Part shown: positions 37,142 to 46,658 of the stretch, piece after piece | Layout: the number at the start of each line of letters is the position of its first letter | Numbering within the stretch: position 1 is the stretch's first letter | Assembly: GCF_011057715.1 (NCBI RefSeq) | Contig: NZ_LNGH01000036.1 | Coordinates: 1-49,800 of the forward strand | Direction: 5' to 3' | Source of the DNA: Marinitoga sp. 38H-ov | GTDB taxonomy: Bacteria; Thermotogota; Thermotogae; Petrotogales; Petrotogaceae | DNA: 49,800 nt | Notes under the pieces: generated by a model | What the model saw: the letters and a program-made list of their open reading frames with translations, nothing else | What the model was told of the DNA's origin: nothing | The model's database searches: none | Position numbers and translations under genes: made by a program

Positions 37142-38138
37142 TATTAATCCTCCTCACACTATTTCTTTCAATTAAGGTTGTTGGAAGAACAACGTTTTTA
37201 GGTAATCTCTTTCTCTTATTTGTAATTCTTTCAATTAATATTTCTGTAGCTGTTATGCCTATTTCTTCTCTAGGTTGCTTAATTGTAGTAAGTTTTGGAT
37301 TTACAAATTCAGCAAAAGGAGAATCGTCAAATCCAATAATAGAAACATCATCTGGTATTTTATAACCATAGCTTTTTAAAGCATCCATTGCACCAAACGC
37401 GGTCCAGTCATTAACGGCAAAAACAGCTGTAAAGTTTAAAGGATTTTTTGCTAAATATGAATAAATTGCATCACTTCCGTCATTTGGATTATATCCTTCA
37501 GTTTCAGAAAAAATAACATTCAAATCAGATTTTTTATACATAAATTTTCTGATCCCTTTTAATCTTTCAATAGCTGCAGGAGAATTATTAGGACCTCTAA
37601 TTACAAATATATTTCTATGTCCATTTTTATATAAATATTCAATAGCCTTATATGCTCCACCTTCATTATCTACATTAACAACATCAAAATTGATCTCTTC
37701 AACATTAAAATCCATAACCACAATAGGAACTCCGCTGTTAATAAACCTATCAATTAATTTAGTATCTCCATAGAATTCTGCTAAAATTATTCCGTCAACT
37801 TTTCTTTTAAAATATTGATCAAGAATATTTTTTTCATTTAAAGGGTCATTTTTTGGAATAGCCAACATTATGTCAAAACCCTTTTCATATGCAAAACTTT
37901 CAATTGCCATAACAATATCGCTATAATGATAACCTCTAATATCCGGCACTAAAACACCTATAGTTTTGAATAATATATTATTACTAAAAGAAGGTTTTGG
38001 CTTATAATTTAATTTTTTAATAGCTTTTAAAACTCTTTTTCGTGTTTCAGCAGAAACATTTTCACTTCCATTTAATACGCGTGAAACCGTCGCAACAGAA
38101 ACATTTGAAAGTTTAGCAACATCTTTTATATTTGCCAT
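37131..38138 (-). CDS. LacI-family repressor of the glucan operon
   Basis: This 335-residue regulator has the LacI helix-turn-helix and hinge at residues 3-60 (IKDVAKLSNVSVATVSRVLN). A periplasmic-binding-type effector domain follows. It lies between the GH16 and GH3 genes and therefore likely senses an intracellular breakdown product of the glucan, such as laminaribiose, and controls this operon. Its operator may lie upstream of the first gene, which here is replaced by IS110 sequence. Confidence 0.92.
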   Translation of the reverse strand: MANIKDVAKLSNVSVATVSRVLNGSENVSAETRKRVLKAIKKLNYKPKPSFSNNILFKTIGVLVPDIRGYHYSDIVMAIESFAYEKGFDIMLAIPKNDPLNEKNILDQYFKRKVDGIILAEFYGDTKLIDRFINSGVPIVVMDFNVEEINFDVVNVDNEGGAYKAIEYLYKNGHRNIFVIRGPNNSPAAIERLKGIRKFMYKKSDLNVIFSETEGYNPNDGSDAIYSYLAKNPLNFTAVFAVNDWTAFGAMDALKSYGYKIPDDVSIIGFDDSPFAEFVNPKLTTIKQPREEIGITATEILIERITNKRKRLPKNVVLPTTLIERNSVRRINNEY

Positions 38139-38153
38139 AATATCACCTCAAAA

Positions 38154-38981
38154 TTAATCCTCTTTTTTTTGCCAAACTTTTATATAGTCCACATACATTT
38201 TTGCAGGAAACTTTGTTCTATAATCAGGATATCCGGGCCAATTTCCACCAACAGCTAGATTTACTATAAAAAAGAAATAGTTATCAAATACCCAATTTAA
38301 TCCTCTTTTCTTTATAACATCTTTTTTTACTGTTGAATAAACATTTCCATCAACTAAAAAAGATATTTGATTTTCATCCCATTCTAAGCCAAATGTGTGA
38401 AAATTATCTACAAAATTTGAATCATAATCTGTATATTTTCTTGATATTCCATTTTTCCCAGAGTATCCTGGACCATGAACTGTACCGTATACAGAATATT
38501 TATCATGACCTAAAAATTCTACTATATCAATTTCTCCACACAATGGCCAACCAACATAAGTAATATTATTTCCTAGTAACCAAATTGCAGGCCATAATCC
38601 TTTTCCAAAAGGAAATTTTGCTCTAGCTTCAATTTTTCCATATTTTATTTTAAACTTACCTTGAGTTTTTATTCTGCTAGAAGTATAATTATATGAGCCA
38701 AATGAATCATATTTTTTTTCTTTTTTAGCTTCAATTACTAAATAACCATTTTCTATATATGCATTATCTTCTGTATAATATTGTAATTCATTATTTCCCC
38801 ATCCTGGATTTCTAGGGTGTCCATTACCAATTTCAAATTTCCAAATATCAGTGTTAATTTCATTAAAATCTTCTTTCCAAACTAGCTCCCAATTTGACAT
38901 TCCATCATCTCCATAAATAAATCTATTGGTGCATCCTAATAATGGTAAAATAATTATGAGTAAAAACACTAATTTTTTCAT
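38154..38981 (-). CDS. endo-beta-1,3(4)-glucanase, GH16, lipoprotein
   Basis: This protein of about 275 residues is a laminarinase or lichenase. A lipoprotein signal (LLIIILPLLGC, lipid on C17) anchors it outside the cytoplasmic membrane. The catalytic motif is EIDIVEF with nucleophile E150, D152 and acid/base E155. The insert E-I-V form without the lichenase deletion fits the 1,3-glucanase branch. The ATG at 38981 is chosen over a frame start 42 nt upstream because GGGGAGTG precedes it and the signal peptide begins there. It starts 4 nt after the permease stop. Confidence 0.93.
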   Translation of the reverse strand: MKKLVFLLIIILPLLGCTNRFIYGDDGMSNWELVWKEDFNEINTDIWKFEIGNGHPRNPGWGNNELQYYTEDNAYIENGYLVIEAKKEKKYDSFGSYNYTSSRIKTQGKFKIKYGKIEARAKFPFGKGLWPAIWLLGNNITYVGWPLCGEIDIVEFLGHDKYSVYGTVHGPGYSGKNGISRKYTDYDSNFVDNFHTFGLEWDENQISFLVDGNVYSTVKKDVIKKRGLNWVFDNYFFFIVNLAVGGNWPGYPDYRTKFPAKMYVDYIKVWQKKED

Positions 38982-38985
38982 AAAA

Positions 38986-39888
38986 TCACTCCCCGGTAAT
39001 TCCAGCTTTTTCAATACTTTCAATAAATTGCCTTTGTAAGAATAAATAAGTAATTAATAGCGGTAAAATAGTTATTAATGTCGCAGCCATTCTTATACCT
39101 TCATTTAATCTATTAGTAGAGTTTCCAATCTGTGATGGAAACATTTCAGCGTATTTTGCTACAAAGTCTCTTAATGCAAGAGGTAATGTTTTTAATGAAT
39201 TTCCAACAAGTAATCCTGATAGCAATGTTTCATTCCAATACCATACTAAAGAGAATATAAAAGTTGTAACAATAGCTGGGATTGATAATGGTAGCATTAT
39301 CTTCCAAAAGATTTGAGTTTGTGTTGCCCCATCAATTTCAGCAGCTTCATCTAATGCCCTTGGTAACATACTAAAGAAATTGTAATATAACAATATGAAA
39401 ATTGTACTTTTTATACCTTGACCAAATAAGGTTGGTAAAAATGATGCCAATGGTGTACCTGCAATTTTTAGTCTACTAAATAACATATACTTTGTAACTA
39501 AGGTAGTTTGTGCTGGAATTAAAAATGTTAATAATACTAATACAAAAAATAATTTTTTTAAAGGGAATTCAAATCTTGCCAAACCATATGCTATTATTGC
39601 AGTACTTAAAGTTTGTAAAATAGCTGGTACTAAAGATAAATAAACACTATTAAAAAATGTTTTGGTTACTTCTAAAACATCAAAAGCTAATCTAAAGTTT
39701 CTCAATGAAGGATGTACTGGTAACCATCTAATTGTGGGATTTATTAAATCTTCAGAGCTCATGAAACTAGTAGAAATCATATAAAGCATAGGATATAAAT
39801 ATGCATATCCAACGCCTATTAATATTACATAGATTAATATTTTTGTGTTTAAATATCTTTTTGCATTTAAATATTTTCTATATTTCAT
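38986..39888 (-). CDS. sugar ABC permease, MalG type (second pair)
   Basis: This 300-residue membrane protein has six membrane segments and the ATPase-contacting EAA loop (LDEAAEIDGATQTQIFWKIM) near residue 195. It belongs to the CUT1 oligosaccharide uptake family. It overlaps the MalF-type gene by 4 nt and forms the second permease pair of this operon. Confidence 0.92.
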   Translation of the reverse strand: MKYRKYLNAKRYLNTKILIYVILIGVGYAYLYPMLYMISTSFMSSEDLINPTIRWLPVHPSLRNFRLAFDVLEVTKTFFNSVYLSLVPAILQTLSTAIIAYGLARFEFPLKKLFFVLVLLTFLIPAQTTLVTKYMLFSRLKIAGTPLASFLPTLFGQGIKSTIFILLYYNFFSMLPRALDEAAEIDGATQTQIFWKIMLPLSIPAIVTTFIFSLVWYWNETLLSGLLVGNSLKTLPLALRDFVAKYAEMFPSQIGNSTNRLNEGIRMAATLITILPLLITYLFLQRQFIESIEKAGITGE

Positions 39889-40748
39889 ACTCTACGCCTC
39901 TCTTTTAATAAAAGATATGTAATCGCAATAATAATCGCAATAGATATAAAATAAATCCATGATAATGCAGATGAATAAGAGTATGGTTTATCAATGTCAA
40001 ACATATGCATAGTTATAACTCCATTGATAGAATTATTAGCAAATGAAGCGAGTTCCATTATTGTATATATAGCATTTACAAGTATAAAAGGTCTTATTAA
40101 AGGTAAAGTAATTTTCCAAAAAATTATCCATGAATTAGCGCCATCGATCTTTGCAGCTTCATATACACTTGAGTTGATTTTTTGCAAACCTGCTAAAAAG
40201 AATATAATTTGAACCCCTGAAAACCATAGTATTAATACTAAATTATCAAACATATACAAAAAAGGGAAACTTATTCTATCTGGTAAAGTAGTGAAAAATT
40301 TATAAATGAAATATTTACCTGGATCTACAATTCTAGCAGCATTATTTGAAACTAATTCTGAAACAACTGGACCACTAATTATAACAACAGGTAAAAAATA
40401 CAATAATCTAAAAAATGCTCTAGCTTTAATTTGTGAGTTTAAAAGAATAGCTATTATTAATGAAAATATAAGTATTAATGGAACTGATAATATTATATTT
40501 ATTAAAGTATCTGTTAAAGCAATAGGGAAATTAATATCACCTCTAAAAGCATATAAATAATGTTTTAAACCAACAAATGTTGATTCAATTCCTGTTGATT
40601 TGAATTTAACATTGAAAAAACTCAAATATAATGAATAAAAAAATGGATATGCAGTAAAAAATATGAATCCTATTATCCAAGGAGAAAAAAACAAATATCC
40701 AAAAAATGCTTTTTTAGTTTTCATTTTCATAATTATTAACCCCTTCAT
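39885..40748 (-). CDS. sugar ABC permease, MalF type (second pair)
   Basis: This 287-residue membrane protein has six segments and the EAA loop VYEAAKIDGANSWIIFWKIT. The likely start is the ATG at 40730 (MKMKTKK), as the frame's first six residues lie inside the preceding gene. It would pair with the MalG-type product of the next gene. No second solute-binding protein accompanies this pair. Confidence 0.9.
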   Translation of the reverse strand: MKGLIIMKMKTKKAFFGYLFFSPWIIGFIFFTAYPFFYSLYLSFFNVKFKSTGIESTFVGLKHYLYAFRGDINFPIALTDTLINIILSVPLILIFSLIIAILLNSQIKARAFFRLLYFLPVVIISGPVVSELVSNNAARIVDPGKYFIYKFFTTLPDRISFPFLYMFDNLVLILWFSGVQIIFFLAGLQKINSSVYEAAKIDGANSWIIFWKITLPLIRPFILVNAIYTIMELASFANNSINGVITMHMFDIDKPYSYSSALSWIYFISIAIIIAITYLLLKERRRV

Positions 40749-42933
40749 TAATAATTTTCCATGATTCTGCTTTAACTATAATATTAGTATTATATGCATA
40801 ATCATTATTAGTATAATTAATAATTATAGATTTTCCATTATCATATGTATTTTTTACCACTCCATCTGTTAATACAATTCTGTTTATAATATAATGCCCT
40901 CTGAATTCACTTAAAGCTGAATTAATTTCGTTATATATATTTATTATAGTATCTTTCCAATCATCATATTTTGTTGAAGGATAATCAGCTAAAGCAGTAT
41001 TTCTTAAAAGATAATTATCAATTTCTGTAATTATAAATGATGGATAAGCACCAAAATCAATAGTTTTTAATATATCCAATCTAGAAAAAAATCCTACATT
41101 CATATATGGAGTAAAGTAATCAATATATCCGCTTAAAATAATTTGTAAAAACGGAACAGTATCAGTTTCATATATATATTGACTATTATTCATTGGAATA
41201 TTTAAAAATCCTTTAATATATTTCCATAAGTAATCATTTGGAGAATATAATAATAAATTATTATTTGAGTAATTTTCTATAGTGTTTATAATTAATCTTT
41301 TTGCTTCATCTCTAAATATTTTTTCATCAACATGTAAGTTTCCGTATAATTTGTTTCCAAAATATTTAACTGCAAAATTATTTATTCCATTGTTATTAAA
41401 CATTTCAAATTTTTCTTTTAAATATTTATTAGCAAGTTTAATATTTGTATAAAAGGATCTATAATACCATAATTGTTTATTATCCCTATCTTCATATATA
41501 GGGTATTGAGATAGATTTATTCCAGCTTCATTTCCTTTGTTTATTTGTAAATCGTTAACCTTAGTTACATTATTTACAAAGAAAATATTTGAATTATTTT
41601 TAGCATATTCAATTATTTCTCTATTGTATACTTTATTTTGTTTTATTTTATTTCCATGTGCGCCGTTTTTTTGCCAGCCATCAATTAATATCAATTTGTT
41701 TTCAATATTTAATTCATTTAATGATTTTAAGAACTCCAAAGAAGAGGTTTTTAAATTTGAAAAACCTAATAGCTTTTTTTCTATATCATTTAAAACTATT
41801 TCTAAAGCTAAAGGTATTTTTTTATTAATTTCTTTATTTTCAACATTATTGAACAGTAATTTTTTATATTTTTTTGCAATACCAACATAATTAGCATCAT
41901 CGCCAGTTAAAAAGTATAAGCTTAATTTAGCATCAAAACTATTTTTTTCTTTTTGTGCAATTTGAACACCATTTCCACTTCTGCTTGTTGGTTGTAAATA
42001 TTTTTGCCTATAAATAAATTTAACAGATGCCCAATTATAACCGCTAAGTGCTCCACTTGGATATGCAACAATTGAAGAGTATTCGGCTCCAGAATTAATC
42101 ACACTAAAAAATGCATTTTGATTAACTCCATGAACTATTCCATATACAGGTACATGTATTATAGGTTCTTCTTTTAAAAAATCATTTGGCCTATTTACAT
42201 TTAAATTATTAGCAAAGGCTAAATTTTCTATGCCATAATCTTTTCCGTAAACTCTTTTTTCAAACCAATTTGAATAATTTTTTTCTTTAGAAAACCTTAT
42301 TAATGCTCCAGCACCGTCAGGTAATAATATATACCCAGGTATTTCATCTTCATTAACTGCTCCTAAAAATGGCATTATATATACAGAACCTAATTTAAAC
42401 TCTTTTTCTTCGATAATTGAATCTTTAGGTAAATAAAATTCCAAATGATCATTTTTTAAATATAAAAATAAATTAAATTTAATACCTAATTCTTCTGAAA
42501 AAATATCCCATTTAATACCATTATCAATTATTTCTTCTTTTGAATCTATACCTGTTATATAACTTAATGATTTATCATCAAAATATTCTATACCAATAAT
42601 TGAAGATGCTATATTAGACCAAATTTTGTTTAATCCTGTTAAATTATCAGGATTGCCCCATATATATCCGCTTTTTTTATTCTTAATTCTTATATCTTTT
42701 CCATTTGTATATATTTCAAAATATTCATTTTCTAAAACTAATGTGTAATTTTCTAAACTCAATGAATTTTTTACCTTAGCTAAATTATCAACCTTAGTGT
42801 ATCTATTTGATGAATAAACTTCAGAAAAGGAAATTGTAGTAATTAATAAAACAATTAATACTATAATTTTTGATTTTATTATTCTTAACTTTTCATATGA
42901 TAATTTTGTAAATATATTTTTAGCGAGCATGGT
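40714..42933 (-). CDS. DUF5696-like secreted protein
   Basis: This protein of about 739 residues has one N-terminal membrane or signal helix (about 20-40) and a long extracytoplasmic part. Its motifs recall the DUF5696 family found in glycan-uptake operons: LENEYFEIYTNGKDIRIKNK, GYILLPDGAGALI near the middle and DGWQKNGAHG. The C-terminal half looks like a barrel-type glycosidase fold, but no catalytic pair is certain. The ATG at 42933 is used because AGGAGGT lies 12 nt before it. It overlaps the NHL-Yip1 gene by 14 nt. Function is unknown. Glycan binding or hydrolysis is likely. Confidence 0.72.
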   Translation of the reverse strand, partial: TMLAKNIFTKLSYEKLRIIKSKIIVLIVLLITTISFSEVYSSNRYTKVDNLAKVKNSLSLENYTLVLENEYFEIYTNGKDIRIKNKKSGYIWGNPDNLTGLNKIWSNIASSIIGIEYFDDKSLSYITGIDSKEEIIDNGIKWDIFSEELGIKFNLFLYLKNDHLEFYLPKDSIIEEKEFKLGSVYIMPFLGAVNEDEIPGYILLPDGAGALIRFSKEKNYSNWFEKRVYGKDYGIENLAFANNLNVNRPNDFLKEEPIIHVPVYGIVHGVNQNAFFSVINSGAEYSSIVAYPSGALSGYNWASVKFIYRQKYLQPTSRSGNGVQIAQKEKNSFDAKLSLYFLTGDDANYVGIAKKYKKLLFNNVENKEINKKIPLALEIVLNDIEKKLLGFSNLKTSSLEFLKSLNELNIENKLILIDGWQKNGAHGNKIKQNKVYNREIIEYAKNNSNIFFVNNVTKVNDLQINKGNEAGINLSQYPIYEDRDNKQLWYYRSFYTNIKLANKYLKEKFEMFNNNGINNFAVKYFGNKLYGNLHVDEKIFRDEAKRLIINTIENYSNNNLLLYSPNDYLWKYIKGFLNIPMNNSQYIYETDTVPFLQIILSGYIDYFTPYMNVGFFSRLDILKTIDFGAYPSFIITEIDNYLLRNTALADYPSTKYDDWKDTIINIYNEINSALSEFRGHYIINRIVLTDGVVKNTYDNGKSIIINYTNNDYAYNTNIIVKAESWKIINEGVNNYENEN

Positions 42934-44896
42934 ATAAAACCTCCTGAACAATACTATATATGGTTTCAAATATTTGATCCCATAGCATGAAAACTATTGA
43001 GTAAATTAGAATAATAACTAAAATCCAAACTAATGATAATAAAATACTTTTGATAGTACCTCCAGCACTATAGTGATGAGTTTCTTGTATTCCTAAAAAT
43101 AGCACTATAAATGTCCAAACAATAATAAATAATGATGAAAATTGAATTAAGAAACTTTCATTAAATGTTAGGCCATAAGACAATAAAATTACAAATGGTT
43201 GTAAAAGTATATAAGGAGCAAATGAATATGCAGTAAATATATAAATATTTTTTAAAGTACCTTTTCCATCATTTATAGAACTTACTAAATAATTAGAGAA
43301 AACAAATAATATAGTTGGTCCTAAAGCTACAAACATTACATAAAATACAGATCTTTCTGAAGTGTTTAGATTAAATATAAAACTTCTACCCATATAATCA
43401 AAAACCACAACTAATGCAAAAATAAAGTATATTATTGTAGCAGATAATATACTTCCATGTGTTCCTTTCTTTAAATAGTAAAAACTATCTATAGGATGTT
43501 TTAGAAGATTTTTTATGTATAATATATCATTAATCAATCTGGATTTTATTTTTTTCTTTTTAAATTTTATAATTTTAAATTCTAATAATATGTATATTAA
43601 AATAATTATAGCTAATATATGAGGAATATATTTTTGAAGAAAGGAATTTCTTATTTCCCAAAATGCTTCAGAATATCCTTCTCTATTAGAAGCTATCTTA
43701 AAATGTTTTGCTGCAAGTTCATAATTTTTTTCTTGAAAATATGCTTTTGCAATTCCATTATGAGCAATATTTATATACCCATCATATTTTAAAACGTTTT
43801 GCCATATGTCTTTACTTTCTAAATATTTACCTTGTACATAGAAATCTAAGGCTTGATGAATTAAGTCTGCATATATAGATGGTGTAAAAACATGAACTAA
43901 TCCACTATCTCTATCTAACACATAGATATTGTTATTTTCATCAACGCTAATAGCAGTAGCAACTGAAATTAAACCATTTTTTTCTGATGAAATAGCTCTT
44001 CCACCAAAAGAAAAAATAAGTCTTCCTTCAGAGTCATATTCATATATTAAACCTGTTTCAGTTAATGCATATATTCTTCCTGAATTGTCTACCGCTAAGT
44101 CAACAAAGTTTTTTTCATCTATCATACCATTTTTTCTTGAAAGGTATAATATATTATTTCCTATAGTATTATGTTTTTTAATAGCATCTCCACCGGATTT
44201 TCTTGTTACTGTATAAACTAAACCTTTTTTGTCAATTGTTAAGTTATTGTATGGCCTAGGAATTCTACTTAACAATTTTGATTTTTGTTCTTCTGAATAA
44301 AAAATATCTAAAATTTTATCTAAGAAACCAAAATAAGTTTTATTTGATCCGAAAAATCCAAGAAATTCACCATTTTTATCAAGCTGGATAATCCCATCTG
44401 ATGAACCTTCACTAACAATATAAATATTCCCTCTTTTATCAACAACTAATTTTTTTGGTTTAAATTTATTATTTTTACCAAATAAAATACTTTTAGGTCT
44501 TCCAATTCTTTTGACTTCTTCACCATAATGATCAAATATAACAACTTCTGATGTACCAGGATCAGCTACATAAATATATTCATCGGTAACAAATACTCCT
44601 GAAGGTGTAAATAACGACCAGGCACCAATTTCTTCATAATTTTTATTTTTCATATCATATACTAATATTCTTGCATTACCGCTATCTGCAATATACATTT
44701 TATTATTATATATATACATATCTTGAGGATAATATAAATCTAAGTCTCCAAATAATACCTCACTAACTATATATGCATCTTGAGTAACCTTCCATTGATT
44801 GTTTTTACTCAAAGAGTAAGTTAAAAAAGTATTATTACTAGAAAAAGAAATTATTATTAATAATATAATCAAATTGAATAATATTAATCTTTTCAC
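42920..44896 (-). CDS. NHL-repeat beta-propeller fused to Yip1 membrane domain
   Basis: This 658-residue protein starts with a signal or anchor helix. NHL-type propeller blades span about residues 50-345 (repeats such as MYIADSGNARILVYD and IYVADPGTSEVVIFD). A TPR-like pair of helices (about 350-400) and a helix near 415 follow. A Yip1 domain with five membrane helices makes up the rest. Proteins of this build recur in Thermotogota and Firmicutes ABC sugar operons. It may scaffold the transporter or bind extracellular glycan. It stands between the two permease pairs. Confidence 0.8.
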   Translation of the reverse strand: MKRLILFNLIILLIIISFSSNNTFLTYSLSKNNQWKVTQDAYIVSEVLFGDLDLYYPQDMYIYNNKMYIADSGNARILVYDMKNKNYEEIGAWSLFTPSGVFVTDEYIYVADPGTSEVVIFDHYGEEVKRIGRPKSILFGKNNKFKPKKLVVDKRGNIYIVSEGSSDGIIQLDKNGEFLGFFGSNKTYFGFLDKILDIFYSEEQKSKLLSRIPRPYNNLTIDKKGLVYTVTRKSGGDAIKKHNTIGNNILYLSRKNGMIDEKNFVDLAVDNSGRIYALTETGLIYEYDSEGRLIFSFGGRAISSEKNGLISVATAISVDENNNIYVLDRDSGLVHVFTPSIYADLIHQALDFYVQGKYLESKDIWQNVLKYDGYINIAHNGIAKAYFQEKNYELAAKHFKIASNREGYSEAFWEIRNSFLQKYIPHILAIIILIYILLEFKIIKFKKKKIKSRLINDILYIKNLLKHPIDSFYYLKKGTHGSILSATIIYFIFALVVVFDYMGRSFIFNLNTSERSVFYVMFVALGPTILFVFSNYLVSSINDGKGTLKNIYIFTAYSFAPYILLQPFVILLSYGLTFNESFLIQFSSLFIIVWTFIVLFLGIQETHHYSAGGTIKSILLSLVWILVIILIYSIVFMLWDQIFETIYSIVQEVLYHAR

Positions 44897-44907
44897 AACA
44901 ACTCCTC

Positions 44908-45774
44908 CTATTTCAATCCACTATGAGCCATAGTATTCATAACTTTGGATTGCATGAAAATAAATAGAATTAAATTAGGAACAAACATAATTAAACTAGC
45001 AGCAGCTGCAATACCTTGACCAGCAACAGTGTTTCCAGTTAAAGCAGTTAAATTGGTTACATAAAATGCAAAGGTTTTTAAATTTTCATTGTTTATATAA
45101 TAAATAGATGCTTCTGCACTATTCCATGCAGCTTGGAAAGCTAATATACCAACAGTTGCAATAGCTGGTTTTAACAATGGAATGACAATATTAAATATTA
45201 TATTTAAATCTGATGCTCCATCAATATATGCAGCTTCTATTAATGCATCAGGTATTTGATCTATAAACTGTTTAATTAAAAATACACCTATAGGCATAGC
45301 TAATAATGATAGTATATTAATCCAAAATGTATCAATTAATCCCATCTTTTGAATGATTAAATATCTAGGTATAATAACTGCAGTAGGAACAAACATTAAA
45401 GCTAAATTATTTAAAGAAAAAATTATATTTTTTGATTTAAATTTCTTTTTAGATAAGCCATAACCAGCTAATACAGAAATAATTATTGTCAAAATAACAG
45501 TTGCAATAGCTGTTAATATACTGTTTATTAAATATCTACTAATAGGGATAGAAGAGCCCTGAGTCATTCTAAAAAGTTCGAAAAAATTATCCAAAGTTGG
45601 TTTTCTAACTAAAAATCTAGGTGGATATAAATATAATTCATCCATAGGTTTAAACGCTTGTGAAAAGATGAATATAATAGGTAATAGCATAACAAAAGAA
45701 ATAGGAATTAAAATTAAATGATATTTTATTTGACTTTTATGAAATGATTGTGGATTATTTTTGGCTTTAATCAT
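44908..45774 (-). CDS. sugar ABC permease, MalG type (first pair)
   Basis: This protein of about 288 residues has six membrane segments and the EAA loop [20 protein letters not shown]. The start at 45774 (MIKAKNN) is chosen because AGGAGGT lies upstream. The longer frame would run into the preceding gene. It pairs with the MalF-type product encoded just upstream and serves the large solute-binding protein. Confidence 0.92.
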   Translation of the reverse strand: MIKAKNNPQSFHKSQIKYHLILIPISFVMLLPIIFIFSQAFKPMDELYLYPPRFLVRKPTLDNFFELFRMTQGSSIPISRYLINSILTAIATVILTIIISVLAGYGLSKKKFKSKNIIFSLNNLALMFVPTAVIIPRYLIIQKMGLIDTFWINILSLLAMPIGVFLIKQFIDQIPDALIEAAYIDGASDLNIIFNIVIPLLKPAIATVGILAFQAAWNSAEASIYYINNENLKTFAFYVTNLTALTGNTVAGQGIAAAASLIMFVPNLILFIFMQSKVMNTMAHSGLK

Positions 45775-45785
45775 ATAAATACCTC

Positions 45786-46658
45786 CTATTCGCCAAATAA
45801 CTTCCAAGAAATCCTGGAGAATATATAAATTATAATTAAAAGAGCTACTGAAACTGCTGAAGCATATCCCATTTCATACCTTAAAAATCCATAATCTTCA
45901 ATATGATTTACAATTAATTGCCCTGCATATTGAGGAGTAGGATTAGTACCAGATAATGCAACACCAATTCCTGCTGATGTAAAAGTATAAACTATTGACA
46001 TAACAGCTCCAAATAACATTTGTGGTTTCATAGCAGGAATAGTAATATATATAATTTCTTGGAATCTATTTTTTAAACCATCAATATATGCTGCTTCATA
46101 CAATGACTCGTCAATATTCAAAATACCTGCCAACATAGCTAAGAATCCAACACCCATACTACTCCAAAGAGAAACAATAATCATAATTGTTAATAGATGA
46201 TCAGGAGATTGAAGCCATTGTACTGGTTTATCAATTAATCCTAAACTTAAAAGTAAAGCATTTAAATAACCTTGTTGATCTCCGTTGAATAAAACTCTCC
46301 ATAGAACGGACATTGTTACACCAGCTGTTAAAGATGGAGAATATAATATTAATGCATATATTGTTCTAGGAATTTTAGGTAATTGAGCAATTAACCAGGC
46401 TAAAATAAAAGATAACATATATCCACCTGGTCCAACAATTAAAGAGAATTTAATAGTATTTGGTAATACTTTTTGCATAAAAATTTCGTCTCTTGTTAAT
46501 AATGTAATATAGTTTTGAAATCCAATAATTTTAGGTGGTTGAATAGTGTTAAAATATGTGAATGATAAGAAAATTGCTACAAATATTGGTAATAGTATAA
46601 AAGCAAAAAATAAAATCAAATATGGAGATAAAATTAACCAGTGATTTTTTTTATTCAT
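45786..46658 (-). CDS. sugar ABC permease, MalF type (first pair)
   Basis: This protein of about 290 residues has six membrane segments and the EAA loop [20 protein letters not shown]. The ATG at 46658 (MNKKNHW) is preferred because GAGGTGG lies upstream, and it overlaps the binding-protein gene by 8 nt. No ATPase subunit is encoded in the operon, so a shared MsmX-type ATPase from elsewhere must drive uptake. Confidence 0.92.
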   Translation of the reverse strand: MNKKNHWLILSPYLILFFAFILLPIFVAIFLSFTYFNTIQPPKIIGFQNYITLLTRDEIFMQKVLPNTIKFSLIVGPGGYMLSFILAWLIAQLPKIPRTIYALILYSPSLTAGVTMSVLWRVLFNGDQQGYLNALLLSLGLIDKPVQWLQSPDHLLTIMIIVSLWSSMGVGFLAMLAGILNIDESLYEAAYIDGLKNRFQEIIYITIPAMKPQMLFGAVMSIVYTFTSAGIGVALSGTNPTPQYAGQLIVNHIEDYGFLRYEMGYASAVSVALLIIIYIFSRISWKLFGE

